Below are positions 1 through 10,700 of a DNA stretch of 64,000 nt, piece by piece. The translations under genes and the position numbers were made by a program. The notes beneath the pieces are model-generated. The model worked only from the letters and a program-made list of their open reading frames with translations, was not told the origin of the DNA and ran no database searches. Source of the stretch: CAYMUL01 sp964393605 (GTDB taxonomy: Bacteria > Bacteroidota > Ignavibacteria > Ignavibacteriales > Ignavibacteriaceae). The stretch lies in the NCBI GenBank assembly GCA_964393605.1, contig CAYMUL010000008.1:78607-142606 (forward strand), given 5' to 3'. Each line of letters opens with the position of its first letter. Within the stretch, counting starts at the first letter, position 1.

Positions 1-1
1 T

Positions 2-2143
2 ACTCGGTTGAGAATTTCCGACGGTACTTTTGGGAAATTTTTTTCCGGTTACGGCGAGGATGAAAGATACAAGTTAGGCGGTAACATAAATTATTTTAAT
101 CAAGATCAAAGAATTTCTTTACTCGCACAATCAAATAATGTTAGCGAACAAAATTTTTCAAATGAAGATTTGCTGGGAGTATTAGCTTCGGGAAATAGAA
201 GAAACAGAAGCGGTGGCGGAGGCAGTCGCGGTTTCGGCGGCGGCGGCGGCTTTGGTGGCGGTGGAGGATTTTTTGGTGGAATGCGCGGCGGCGGGAATGC
301 ATCCGATTTTCTTGTTAATGCAAGAGACGGTATTACGAAAACGTACGCTTTCGGTTCAAATTTCATCGATAAGTTCACACCGGAATTTGAATTCAATGGA
401 AGTTATTTTTACAACCTCACAAATCAAAACTCAGATTCGAAAATTCTTCGCCAGTATATTCTTTCGAATAACTCCGGACAAATTTATGATGAAGCCGATA
501 ACTCGATTAGCGATAATGTCAATCATCGTTTGAACATGCGGCTGGAATATTCGATTGACACTTTAACATCTGTTATGCTTCGTCCCCGTTTGACAATTCA
601 AACAAATGATGGCGCAAATTTTTCTTTCGGTAAAACAACGATGAATACTTCGTCTTTAAATTCAACTCTTAATAATTTAAGCACCGAATACTCTGCGTTA
701 AATGCCTCAACCGATATTTTATTTAGGAAAAGATTCGAAACACGCGGAAGAACTATTTCTTTTTTTGCAAGTGGAGTTATAAATAATTCTGACGGCGAAA
801 ATATTTTTTATTCCGAGAATTTATTTTTTGGAAGCACTTCTTCAGGTGATACGCTCAATCAAAATTCAGATTTGATAAAGAAAGGATTCACAGCTTCGTC
901 AAATTTAACTTATACAGAACCCGCAGGCGAGAATGGAATGATGCAAATAACTTATCGATACAATTATTCCAAAGAAGAGAGTGATAAAAATACATACAAC
1001 ATAAATTCCACACTGAATACGAAGACGCTCGACGCAACTCTGAGCAATGTTTATGATAAATTTTACACTACTCACACACTGGCTACGGGCTATTTATGGA
1101 ATATGGAATCTACTTTTATATCATTCAATCTTGCTTATAATATTGCCGAGTTAAAGAACGATCAAAGTTTTCCGAACAACAATTTTGTTACGAGGAAATT
1201 TTATTCTGTGCTGCCGTTTGCGATGTTGAGATATGGATTTTCGCGTACACAAAATTTGCGTGTGTTTTATCGTACTTTCAATAATGCGCCTTCGGTTCAA
1301 CAATTACAAAATGTAATTGATAATTCAAACCCGATACAACTATCAATCGGAAATCCATCACTCGCGCAAGATACACGGCATATGATTTCCGCAAATTATT
1401 CCTCGGTTGATATGATGAGTCAGCAATCTTTTTTTGTTTTATTGAGTTCGACAACAATGAATGATTATATCGGCAATTCCGTTTTTATTGCCGGCAATGA
1501 TACAGCAATAAACGGTATCTCATTGAGAAATGGAATGCAACTTACTACTCCGGTTAATCTTGATGGGTATTTTAATTTTAGGACAAATATCACGTACGGC
1601 ATTCCATTTTCGCTGATCAAATCTAATCTAAACATGAATTTGAATACATCTTTTTCAACTGTACCTGGCATCATTAATAGTGTGGAGAACGAATCGAAAA
1701 ATAATTCATTCGGATTCGGGCTGACAATTGCGAGCAACATTAGTAAAGAATTTGATTTCACCATCTCAAGCAACATCTCCTATAACACTATTAAAAACAA
1801 TATTCAAAAAACATTAGATGATGATTATTACAACCTGAACTCGACATTGAAATTCTATTATCTTTTTTGGGAAGGAATTCTTTTCCAAACCGAGTTGAGC
1901 CACAAATATGATTCAGGACTATCCGACCAATTTAATCAAGATGCATACATCTGGAATATTTCGCTCGGGAAGAAATTATTTAAAGATGATGTTGGAGAAA
2001 TTAAGCTAACCGCGTTCGATGTTTTTAACCAAAACAGTAACATCAAAAGAACCATTACTGACACTTATTACGAAGACACACGCTCAAATATTTTAAGAAG
2101 CTACTTGATGCTCTCATTCACTTATAATGTGAAAGCGTTTTAG
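2..2143 (+). CDS. TonB-receptor-like outer-membrane beta-barrel protein, 5'-truncated
   Basis: The reading frame is open to the left edge, so this is the C-terminal ~713 residues of a larger protein whose start lies outside the window. The sequence has the alternating aromatic/polar strands of an outer-membrane barrel, with repeated phrases such as GYGEDERYKLGGNINYF and RISLLAQSNNV. These are typical of the OMP_b-brl_3 (PF14905) family of Bacteroidota, which are TonB-receptor-like proteins with an N-terminal carboxypeptidase-regulatory domain and plug. A Gly-rich stretch around positions 210-300 (GGGGG blocks) matches the low-complexity loop often seen in this family. The protein ends in a hydrophobic/aromatic strand (LMLSFTYNVKAF) with a near-terminal aromatic residue, as barrel-assembly signals do. 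The substrate is unknown. It converges on aroE with only 3 bp between the stops. Confidence 0.8.
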   Translation, partial: TRLRISDGTFGKFFSGYGEDERYKLGGNINYFNQDQRISLLAQSNNVSEQNFSNEDLLGVLASGNRRNRSGGGGSRGFGGGGGFGGGGGFFGGMRGGGNASDFLVNARDGITKTYAFGSNFIDKFTPEFEFNGSYFYNLTNQNSDSKILRQYILSNNSGQIYDEADNSISDNVNHRLNMRLEYSIDTLTSVMLRPRLTIQTNDGANFSFGKTTMNTSSLNSTLNNLSTEYSALNASTDILFRKRFETRGRTISFFASGVINNSDGENIFYSENLFFGSTSSGDTLNQNSDLIKKGFTASSNLTYTEPAGENGMMQITYRYNYSKEESDKNTYNINSTLNTKTLDATLSNVYDKFYTTHTLATGYLWNMESTFISFNLAYNIAELKNDQSFPNNNFVTRKFYSVLPFAMLRYGFSRTQNLRVFYRTFNNAPSVQQLQNVIDNSNPIQLSIGNPSLAQDTRHMISANYSSVDMMSQQSFFVLLSSTTMNDYIGNSVFIAGNDTAINGISLRNGMQLTTPVNLDGYFNFRTNITYGIPFSLIKSNLNMNLNTSFSTVPGIINSVENESKNNSFGFGLTIASNISKEFDFTISSNISYNTIKNNIQKTLDDDYYNLNSTLKFYYLFWEGILFQTELSHKYDSGLSDQFNQDAYIWNISLGKKLFKDDVGEIKLTAFDVFNQNSNIKRTITDTYYEDTRSNILRSYLMLSFTYNVKAF

Positions 2144-2146
2144 AAT

Positions 2147-3019
2147 TTATTCTCGCAAATAATTAGCGACTGCAGTTTTAATTTTTTCAATCGGCATTTC
2201 ATGTCCCGTCCAAAGTTCAAAAGATTTGGCAGCTTGAGCCACGAGCATATCAATCCCGTTGATTGTTCTTGCCCCTTGTTCCGAAGCGAGTTGCAGTAAT
2301 TTGCTTTTTACCGGGTTGTACACAAGGTCGAATACAATCTGCTCTTTGTTAAAAGCTGATTTTAAGTCGATTACCGAATCATCATTATCGGGATTCATCC
2401 CGACCGGAGTAGTATTAATAATTAATGCAGAATTCTGGAGGACTTCAGTCAAATCGGGAGGAACGAGTTCATAAACATGAAAATTTTCAAATTTTATTTT
2501 ATCGCTAAAATATCTTTTTAATGATTCAGCTCTTTGTTCTGTTCGGTTGATAATATTTATATCGGAAGGTTTAAAATTTCTTACTAAGGAATATATTACC
2601 GCGCGCGATGCGCCTCCGGAACCGAGAACAGAAACGACATTTCCGCCAATTTCATCCTTGTACATCGAAAGAGTTTCCATTACTCCGTGAACATCCGTGT
2701 TGTATCCAATTAATTTATTATTATCATTTACAATTGTATTTACGGAACCAATTGTTGAAGCTTCTTCAGAAATTTCGTTCAAATAAGAAATGATTGATTC
2801 TTTGTGTGGAATGGTAACATTAAAACCTTTTATCCCGAGCGCAAGCATCCCTTTGAGCGCATCTTTCAAATTCGAATGTAAAACATCGAACGGAAGATAG
2901 ATGTAATCAAGATTCATCAAATCGCAAGCGATGTTATGAATAAAAGGGGAAAGTGAATGCTTCAACGGATGACCAAGCAAACCGATGACTTTCGTCTCTA
3001 AGTGTAGTGTATCTTTCAT
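2147..3019 (-). CDS. aroE: Shikimate dehydrogenase
   Basis: Shikimate dehydrogenase (NADP+) reduces 3-dehydroshikimate to shikimate in aromatic amino-acid biosynthesis, in the cytoplasm. At 290 residues it has the usual length. The substrate-binding SLSPFIHN motif lies near residue 22. The catalytic lysine is in NVTIPHKE (K73) and its partner aspartate in NTDVHG (about D109). The Rossmann motif GSGGASRA lies near residue 133, and the C-terminal INGIDMLVAQAA signature is intact. It is the last gene of a leftward run with a TPR gene and sucC, separated from the TPR gene by 80 bp, so co-transcription is possible but not shown. The ATG start sits at the conserved N-terminus. Nothing suggests loss of function. 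Biosynthesis here sits about 15 kb from the aromatic catabolic island. Confidence 0.96.
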   Translation of the reverse strand: MKDTLHLETKVIGLLGHPLKHSLSPFIHNIACDLMNLDYIYLPFDVLHSNLKDALKGMLALGIKGFNVTIPHKESIISYLNEISEEASTIGSVNTIVNDNNKLIGYNTDVHGVMETLSMYKDEIGGNVVSVLGSGGASRAVIYSLVRNFKPSDINIINRTEQRAESLKRYFSDKIKFENFHVYELVPPDLTEVLQNSALIINTTPVGMNPDNDDSVIDLKSAFNKEQIVFDLVYNPVKSKLLQLASEQGARTINGIDMLVAQAAKSFELWTGHEMPIEKIKTAVANYLRE

Positions 3020-3099
3020 ATATTTTTAATATTAATAAATTCAGGAGATAGTTAAGAAACTACCAACATCTCAGCTTTGCACAAAAACACAAATAGTCG

Positions 3100-4521
3100 C
3101 TAAATACTTCCGACTAATTCTGATAATAAACGGGATTCGGCAACAAGTGGAAAATCTTTTGCAAATCTTTTTTTAATTTTTGAATTATCATTAATTGCAC
3201 AACCCAAAAAGTGAATAGCTTTTTCATTCAGTGAGAGGATAAAATATAATTGAGCTAACAAATAATGTGCGTGGCTCCTCGCTGATTTAATGTTTATTAC
3301 ATCGTTGATTGTGTGCAACGCGTCTTTAACACGGGCGAGTTTCAATTGCACTTCCGCTAATTGAATTAAGGATTGAACATCATCCGGTTCAGAATTTAAT
3401 TTCGTTTTAAGTTTGCGTTCGGTGTTTAAATCATTCTCATCGATAATTCTTTCCCCATCAAGTCGAATATCCCATTGAACATCGGAAGTATAGTTGTTTT
3501 CAAGCGCTCCCTTCAAATCCTCTAATGCAAGAGATCTGAAACCGAGTTTGAGATAACAATATCCTCTGTTTATATAAGCATCCTGATAGCCGCTATCAAT
3601 TTCGATAACTTTAGAATAAAAATGAATTGCATTTTGAAGTTGACCGAGTTCTTCATAGATGGCGGCAATATTAAAGAATGCCGATTCATCTTTCGGTTCA
3701 ATTCTAATTACCTGTTGAAATGCTTCAATTGCATCATGGAAGCGGTCGAGGTCTGCCAAAAGATTTGCATAATTGAACCATGCATCGTAGAAATCACTAT
3801 TCAATGCAATAGAGAACTGGTACGAATCTAAGGCAATCTCATACATTTTAAGTTTTTCGAGTACAACGGCTTTATTGTACCACCCGAACGGACATTCGGG
3901 ATCGATATTGAGATATGATTCATATAAGCTGAGAGCTTTTTTATAATTTCTCAAACTTTCGTAGCAGACACCAATTTGAAATAAAGCATCGAGGGAATTG
4001 GGTTCCAGCCGCAACATCTTGTTAAAATATTCAATTGCACTTTTAAAGTTTCCTTTATTTTTATAAAGAAGTCCAAAGTCGTAATAAATCTGTGTATGAT
4101 TATCAGATAATTGCAGTGCCTCGCCGAGTGTCTTTTCAGCATCATCGAATTTGTTTAGCAACACTTCTACCGATGCAGTCTCGAGTAATAATTCGACATC
4201 AGAGGGGTTGAGGGAACGCGCTCTGTTATATGCTATCAAAGCATGATTGTATCTTTTCAGTTGGGCGAGACAATATCCTTTGTTGAACCACTGATCCGAA
4301 TCGAATGCGGAAATTTTTAATACTGCATTTGTGATTTTCAATCCATCTTTAAAACGAAAATTATCGATACAGATTTCGATTGTATCTTCAAGAAATTCCC
4401 GATTGAGATAGGTTTCATCCCGTTCTATAATATTAAAGCACTCGCGCACTTTAATATCAATTTCGTCTTTGTCTAAGAAGAAATCTTCGCTATCGGAATA
4501 TTCAGAATCTCTATATGGCAT
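3100..4521 (-). CDS. Tetratricopeptide-repeat protein
   Basis: The 473-residue soluble protein is built largely of tandem 34-residue TPR units between about residues 75 and 350. Examples are WFNKGYCLAQLKRYNHALIAY, IYYDFGLLYKNKGNFKSAIEY and AFFNIAAIYEELGQLQNAIHF, each with the W/L-G-Y-A-P pattern. There is no signal peptide or membrane segment, so it is probably cytoplasmic. The acidic N-terminus (MPYRDSEYSDSEDFFLDKDE) resembles Bacteroidota TPR proteins of unknown role. TPRs form superhelices that bind partner peptides; no enzymatic domain is visible. It lies 3 bp downstream of sucC on the same strand, so it is probably translated from the same transcript. A specific function cannot be assigned. 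Confidence 0.85.
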   Translation of the reverse strand: MPYRDSEYSDSEDFFLDKDEIDIKVRECFNIIERDETYLNREFLEDTIEICIDNFRFKDGLKITNAVLKISAFDSDQWFNKGYCLAQLKRYNHALIAYNRARSLNPSDVELLLETASVEVLLNKFDDAEKTLGEALQLSDNHTQIYYDFGLLYKNKGNFKSAIEYFNKMLRLEPNSLDALFQIGVCYESLRNYKKALSLYESYLNIDPECPFGWYNKAVVLEKLKMYEIALDSYQFSIALNSDFYDAWFNYANLLADLDRFHDAIEAFQQVIRIEPKDESAFFNIAAIYEELGQLQNAIHFYSKVIEIDSGYQDAYINRGYCYLKLGFRSLALEDLKGALENNYTSDVQWDIRLDGERIIDENDLNTERKLKTKLNSEPDDVQSLIQLAEVQLKLARVKDALHTINDVINIKSARSHAHYLLAQLYFILSLNEKAIHFLGCAINDNSKIKKRFAKDFPLVAESRLLSELVGSI

Positions 4522-4524
4522 TGA

Positions 4525-5688
4525 TTAATTCATTAAGATTGATGTTACTTTAAGTGCGGCATCATTTAAGGTGGATGCAACTTCAAAATTCAAACCTGAG
4601 CCGGCGAGTAAATCTCTTGCTTCAACGGCGTTTGTTCCTTCCAACCTGACGACAATCGGAATATTTACATGGATTTCTTTTGCCGCGTCGATAACGCCTT
4701 GTGCAACTCTGTCGCATCTTACAATTCCGCCGAAAATGTTTATTAGAATCGCTTTTACATTTTTATCGGAAAGGATAATCTTAAAACCATTCGCAACGGT
4801 TTCTTTATTTGCACCACCGCCGACATCTAAAAAGTTTGCCGGTTCGCCGCCTGCAAGTTTTATAATATCCATTGTTGCCATTGCAAGACCTGCGCCGTTG
4901 ACCATGCAACCGACGTTTCCATCAAGTTTTATGTAATTCAAATTAAATTTTGATGCTTCAATTTCCAATGCCGCTTCTTCATCCAGATCACGGAATTCAA
5001 CGATGTCATTGTGTCGATACAGTGCATTGTCGTCAAAATTCATTTTAGCATCGAGTGCCAAAACTTCGCCATCTGTTGTAACTACGAGTGGATTAATTTC
5101 TGCAAGCGATGCATCGGTAGCTTCATAAGCTTTGTAAAGAGCGAGCAAAAATTTTACCGCGTTTTTATGTTGAACGCCGGATAATCCCAAACCGTATGCA
5201 ATATTTCTTGCTTGATATTGTTGTAATCCAATCGATGGTTCAATCCATTCTTTAATAATTTTTTCCGGTGTTTCGGCGGCAACTTTTTCAATTTCCATTC
5301 CCCCTTCGGTAGATGCCATTATGACATTCTTTGAAACCGCTCTGTCGAGTGTGATACCAATATAAAGTTCACGCGCTATACTCACGCCTTGTTCTATTAA
5401 TAATCTTTTTACAATTTTCCCTTCGGGACCGGTTTGATGCGTTACTAAATTCATACCGAGAATTTGATTTGAATATTGAATCAACTCATCGATGGAACGG
5501 GCAACTTTTACACCGCCGCCTTTGCCTCGTCCGCCTGCATGTATTTGAGCTTTCACAACCCATGTATCTCCGCCAATTTCCATTGCAGCTGCAACCGCAT
5601 CATCAACTGAAAAAGCTACTTTTCCTTTCGGCAAAGCAACATTATATTGTTTAAGTAGTTCTTTAGCTTGGTATTCGTGGATTTTCAT
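4525..5688 (-). CDS. sucC: Succinyl-CoA ligase (ADP-forming) subunit beta
   Basis: The beta subunit of succinyl-CoA synthetase couples succinyl-CoA cleavage to ATP or GTP synthesis in the TCA cycle. The 387-residue length is standard. The N-terminal ATP-grasp domain carries the glycine-rich GGRGKGGGVKV loop (about residues 52-62), NPLVV and LDAKMNFD metal/nucleotide motifs around 205-225, and the C-terminal CoA-ligase domain has GNVGCMVNGAGLAM, NIFGGIVRCD and RLEGTNA. The alpha-subunit gene sucD is not in the window, so the two subunits are unlinked on this side. The gene begins a leftward cluster (sucC-TPR-aroE) and is divergent from pruA across a 291-bp gap with no other recognisable feature. 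Confidence 0.97.
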   Translation of the reverse strand: MKIHEYQAKELLKQYNVALPKGKVAFSVDDAVAAAMEIGGDTWVVKAQIHAGGRGKGGGVKVARSIDELIQYSNQILGMNLVTHQTGPEGKIVKRLLIEQGVSIARELYIGITLDRAVSKNVIMASTEGGMEIEKVAAETPEKIIKEWIEPSIGLQQYQARNIAYGLGLSGVQHKNAVKFLLALYKAYEATDASLAEINPLVVTTDGEVLALDAKMNFDDNALYRHNDIVEFRDLDEEAALEIEASKFNLNYIKLDGNVGCMVNGAGLAMATMDIIKLAGGEPANFLDVGGGANKETVANGFKIILSDKNVKAILINIFGGIVRCDRVAQGVIDAAKEIHVNIPIVVRLEGTNAVEARDLLAGSGLNFEVASTLNDAALKVTSILMN

Positions 5689-5979
5689 CTTTCCCTACGT
5701 TTAGAATTATGGATGGCAAAGTTAAAAATAAAATGAGTTTCTTTGAAGATATTTTTCTTTTTAAATAAAGAAAGTAAAAAAAATGTTTGAATTCAGCGCA
5801 TAATCGAAGAAAATCGACGAAATTTTACCATAACTCGAAATGGAAACGGTTTGTAGAATGCATGAATAGAATCTCTCCCCGGCAATTGTATCGCTAAAAA
5901 TGAACTAAATCTTTTGAGAATAATAGATATTTTTGAACAAACGATTTCAAAACTTTATAAAGAAAATTGAAGAGGAAAA

Positions 5980-7605
5980 ATGTCGAACGCATATTTTAAA
6001 GTCCCCCAACCTATAAATGAACCGATAAAAAGTTATGCGCCGGGAACACCCGAGCGTGATGAATTAAAGAAAAAATTATCCTCACTTCGATCTCAAAAGA
6101 TTGAAGTGCAGTTGATTATCGGCGGCGAGGAAATTAAAACCGGTAACACTGAAGAGATGAGAATTCCGCACAACCATTCCCATGTTTTGGGTGTGTACCA
6201 CAAAGCCGGAAAAAAAGAAGTTGAAATGGCGATTGAAGCCGCACTCGAAGCGAGAAAGCAATGGGCTGAACTTCCGTGGGAACAACGAGTCTCCGTTTTT
6301 TTAAAGATGGCTGAATTGCTTTCCGGTCCATGGCGCTCAACTTTGAATGCCGCAACAATGCTGGGACAAAGCAAAACTGCATTTCAAGCCGAGATAGATT
6401 CCGCTTGCGAGTTAATCGATTTCTGGAATTTTAACTCTTATTACTTTGCACAATTGATGATGGATCAACCATATTCGCCGAAAGGTATTTGGAATAGATT
6501 AGAGTATCGACCGCTCGAAGGATTTGTATTTTGTGTAACTCCATTTAATTTTACATCCATTGCAGGAAACTTGCCGACTTCACCTGCGATAGTAGGAAAC
6601 GTTGCATTGTGGAAACCCGCATCAAGCTCGGTTTATTCAGGCTACTATTTAATGAAATTATTCGAAGCCGCAGGTTTGCCGAAAGGTGTAATTAACTTTG
6701 TCCCGGGAAGCGGAAGCCAGGTTGGAAACCCCGCGATGTCAAGTCCTCATTTGGCAGGAATTCATTTCACCGGTTCGACCGGAGTTTTTCAGGGAATGTG
6801 GAAAATGGTTGCAGAGAATTTGAGTAAAATGAAATACTATCCTCGCATCGTTGGCGAAACCGGAGGAAAAGATTTTATCTTCGCCCATAATTCCGCCAAT
6901 GTTGATGCACTTGTTGTTGCGGCATTGCGCGGCGCATTCGAATATCAGGGACAAAAATGTTCTGCCGCTTCGAGAATGTATATTCCAAAATCAATCTGGA
7001 GTGAATTCAAAGCGAAGTACGTTGCCGAAGTGAATAATATTAAAATGGGAGATGTCGAAGATTTTTCAAACTTCATGGGAGCGGTAATTGACAAAGGCGC
7101 GTTTGAAACAATTACTTCTTATATCGATTTTGCAAAATCTTCCGATGAAGCCGAAATTATCACCGGCGGACATTATGACAGCAATGAAGGTTATTTCATC
7201 GAGCCGACAACAGTTGTTACTTCAAATCCAAAATTCAAACTAATGGAAGAAGAAATCTTCGGTCCGGTTTTAACGATTTATGTGTACGAAGATGAAAAGT
7301 TTGAGGAGACAATTCAACTTTGCGATACAACCTCGCCTTACGCATTAACCGGCGCAATCTTTGCACAGGACAGAAATATTTTATCTTATTTAAGTTCAAA
7401 GTTGAGAAATGCCGCAGGTAATTTTTATTTGAATGATAAACCGACAGGCGCGGTAGTCGGGCAACAACCATTTGGCGGTGGAAGAGCTTCCGGCACCAAT
7501 GATAAAGCCGGCAGCGCGATGAATCTTATGCGCTGGATGACTGCGAGAACAATTAAAGAAACTTTTAATCCTCCGACAGATTGGCGTTATCCATTCATGG
7601 ATTAA
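5980..7605 (+). CDS. pruA: Delta-1-pyrroline-5-carboxylate dehydrogenase
   Basis: This aldehyde-dehydrogenase-superfamily enzyme oxidises glutamate semialdehyde/P5C to glutamate with NAD+, the second step of proline catabolism. At 541 residues it is the stand-alone type (the RocA/eukaryote-like branch) and lacks a fused proline-dehydrogenase domain. Visible motifs include the N-terminal PQPINEPIKSYAPGTPERDEL, the coenzyme loop FTGSTGVFQG, the general-base glutamate in VGETGGKDF (about residue 294), the catalytic cysteine in EYQGQKCSAASR (about 327) and PFGGGRASGTNDKAG near the C-terminus. A purine-rich ribosome site (gaagaggaaaa) precedes the ATG. No proline dehydrogenase gene is adjacent. 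It stands alone between the divergent sucC and the downstream hybrid kinase. Confidence 0.96.
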   Translation: MSNAYFKVPQPINEPIKSYAPGTPERDELKKKLSSLRSQKIEVQLIIGGEEIKTGNTEEMRIPHNHSHVLGVYHKAGKKEVEMAIEAALEARKQWAELPWEQRVSVFLKMAELLSGPWRSTLNAATMLGQSKTAFQAEIDSACELIDFWNFNSYYFAQLMMDQPYSPKGIWNRLEYRPLEGFVFCVTPFNFTSIAGNLPTSPAIVGNVALWKPASSSVYSGYYLMKLFEAAGLPKGVINFVPGSGSQVGNPAMSSPHLAGIHFTGSTGVFQGMWKMVAENLSKMKYYPRIVGETGGKDFIFAHNSANVDALVVAALRGAFEYQGQKCSAASRMYIPKSIWSEFKAKYVAEVNNIKMGDVEDFSNFMGAVIDKGAFETITSYIDFAKSSDEAEIITGGHYDSNEGYFIEPTTVVTSNPKFKLMEEEIFGPVLTIYVYEDEKFEETIQLCDTTSPYALTGAIFAQDRNILSYLSSKLRNAAGNFYLNDKPTGAVVGQQPFGGGRASGTNDKAGSAMNLMRWMTARTIKETFNPPTDWRYPFMD

Positions 7606-7786
7606 TATCATTGTGAATAAATTATTCATCTCCATTTGAATTGTTGGCGTTGAAGCAAATTCAGCACCGCAATTTTTTAATAAGTGTGCAAGAAAATTTT
7701 TATAAAATTGAAAAAATATTTCTACTTTGCATTTAGATTTCTTTGAATAATTTTACAAAAACTAAAAAAATTAAGAATAAATAATT

Positions 7787-10700
7787 TTGCTTTCGGAACT
7801 ATTTCAAAAACTTGATTCCTTCTCAAACGAAGAAAGAGGGAAGTTATTGTCGCAAGTCGAATCTCTACTTCAGAGTATTCGCACATCTTCAAACGCTAAT
7901 CACTATTCTCATTTAGTTTCACTACTTGAAATTATTTCAGAAGGATTAAAAACATCAAAACCGAAGGCAGATAATTTTAAAAAATCGGATTTGCGAAAAA
8001 CTCGTGAACGTTTAACCCAAGAAATTTCAGATACCGATGGCGAGAAATATCTGCAAGTTGAAAAAGATATCTTCCATTCTTTCCTGAAAAAATTCGAAGC
8101 CGTTGAGGATTTTGTGAACAAGCAGAGCGATTTCGAATTGCTTGTCAATAGTTCGATGGACGTAATTTTCCGAATCTCGCCAACCGGAAAACTTATCTAC
8201 GTCAGCCCATCCATTTTATCTGTCTTAGGTTACACAACCAACGAATCGATTGGAAAATCTTTTATAGACTTTGTCGCAAAAGATGAACGAAGAGTCGCAT
8301 TCCTTTCACTTTCTAAATTTTTTAAAGAAAAAAAACTCACAAATCTTCAAATAAAATTAACTAAGAAAGATGGCACTGAAATTCCGACTGAAGTGAATGG
8401 AATTTTGGTTGAGGTTGGCGATAAAAGTTGGGGACAGGGCACAATCCGCGATGTTAGCGAGCGAATTGCAGCTGAAGCTGAACATGAAGCCACGCTCGCA
8501 TTTTTCAAAATGGTGTGGGAACAATCTGCCGATGCGATGAGAATCGTAAATAAAGATGGGATTGTTCTTCAATGCAATGAAGCTTACGCGAAACTTTCAA
8601 ACAAACCAAAATCTGAGATCGAGGGGAAGCCGTTAAATATTATTTATAGTAACGAAATTAAAGAACGAATACTTTCGCATTTCAAAGCGAACTTTGCCGA
8701 CAGAACAATTAAACCTCGTTACGAAACTTATACTACTTATTGGGACGGACGAAAAAAATATCTTGATATTAGCTCTTCATTTTTACATCACAATCATGAT
8801 GAAGATGCACTCTTAAATATTTTTAGAGATATATCTACGCAAAAAGAGAATGAAGATTTAATCGGCAAAAAAGATGATCTGTTGCAGGGAATTACTGTCG
8901 TCTCTAAAATTTTAATTCAAGAACCGAATCTCGATATTGCGCTTGAGCGAACTGTTGAGACACTTGCACGCGCTTCTCATGTCGATAGAGTTTATATTTA
9001 TAAAAATTTTAATGATGCAGAAAGCGGAAAAATTCTCTTCCAGGATATGTACGAATGGACTGCCGAAGGAGTTGTTAATCAGAAAATTGCACTTGCAGGA
9101 AAGTTTATTTCTTACGATAGATTTGCCGCCGTTCGCATGTATGAAAAATTAAATGCCGGCTCAATCATTCGATTAATTGTCCCTGAGTTGCCACCTGAAG
9201 AGAAAGCGGTATTTATGGATTCGGATATCCAATCTATAATTCTTGCACCGATAAAAGTTGCGAATGAATTTTGGGGATTCATCGGCTTTGATTCATGTTT
9301 ATCTTTACGCAAATGGACTGAAGACGATGAATCAGTTCTGACTACGATCGCTTCAATTCTTGGTGGAGCGATCGAACGAAAAGTCGCAATGGATGAATTG
9401 CACGAGAAAAATATTGAACTCGACAAAGCACTCGAACAATCCAACCTTGCCGCAAAAGCTAAAAGTGAATTTCTTGCCATGATGAGTCACGAAATCCGAA
9501 CGCCTATGAATGGTGTAATTGGAATGACAGGTTTGCTACTTGATACTAAACTCACAAAAGAGCAGAGAGAATTTGTCGATACGATTCGCGTCAGCGGTGA
9601 ACAATTGCTTGTAATTATAAATGACATTCTCGATTTCTCTAAAATAGAATCGGAAAGAATGGAACTTGAAGAACATCCTTTCGATTTGAGAGATTGCATC
9701 GAAGAAACTCTTGATCTACTTAGCTCGCGGGCAAGCGATAAAGGTTTGGATCTTCTTTATCAAATTCATGAAGGCGTGCCGCCTGTTATCGTCTCTGATA
9801 TTACACGGTTGAGACAAATCTTTACAAACTTGATTGGTAACTCAATTAAATTCACTCCAAAGGGTGATGTATTTGTTTCAGTAGAAACAATTAAAAAAGA
9901 AGGCGCACATTTCGAACTACTCTTTAAAGTTAAAGATACAGGCATCGGAATTCCCGAAGATAGAATGGATAGACTTTTCAAGCCCTTCAGCCAGGTTGAT
10001 TCTTCCACAACAAGAGTTTATGGCGGTACAGGGTTAGGACTTGTTATAAGCAAAAAACTTGCAGAGTTAATGGGAGGAACGATGTGGGTAGAAAGTAAGC
10101 TCGGCGAAGGTTCAACATTTTTATTCACTGTTAAATGCGAAGGTAAACATGAACAGACGCGCGTTTATATGCGTTCGCGCCAACCCGAAATTGAAGGAAG
10201 AAGAATTTTAATTGTAGATGATAATGAAACGAATCGCCGCATTCTTGATTTGCAAACAAAGAATTGGGGAATGAAACCGGTGCTTGTCGAGTCACCTCTT
10301 GCGGCTCTCGATCTGCTTGAAAAAGGGGAGAAGTTTGATCTCGGAATATTTGATTTTCAGATGCCCGAAATGGATGGTATGCATCTCGTTCAATCTCTGA
10401 GAGAGAAAAAAGATGTCGATCAATTTCCGGTTATCATTCTCACTTCACTCGGAAGAAAAGAGGATGAAAAAATTCTGAAGGAACTTCGCATCTCCAAATT
10501 TTTGAACAAACCGATAAAGCAATCCAATCTATACGAATCGATAATTTCAACACTCGGCGGAGAAATTAAACATCTTCCCGAAAAACAGAAAAAAGTTTAT
10601 TTAGATTCTTCACTCGGCAAACAATATCCGATGAAACTTTTGCTCGCCGAAGATAATCAAGTAAATCAACGAGTTGCACTGCGCGTTCTTGAAAAACTTG

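Noticed and set aside
106..396. Proline-rich minus-strand frame
   Set aside because: It is the antisense of the Gly-rich segment of the outer-membrane barrel gene.
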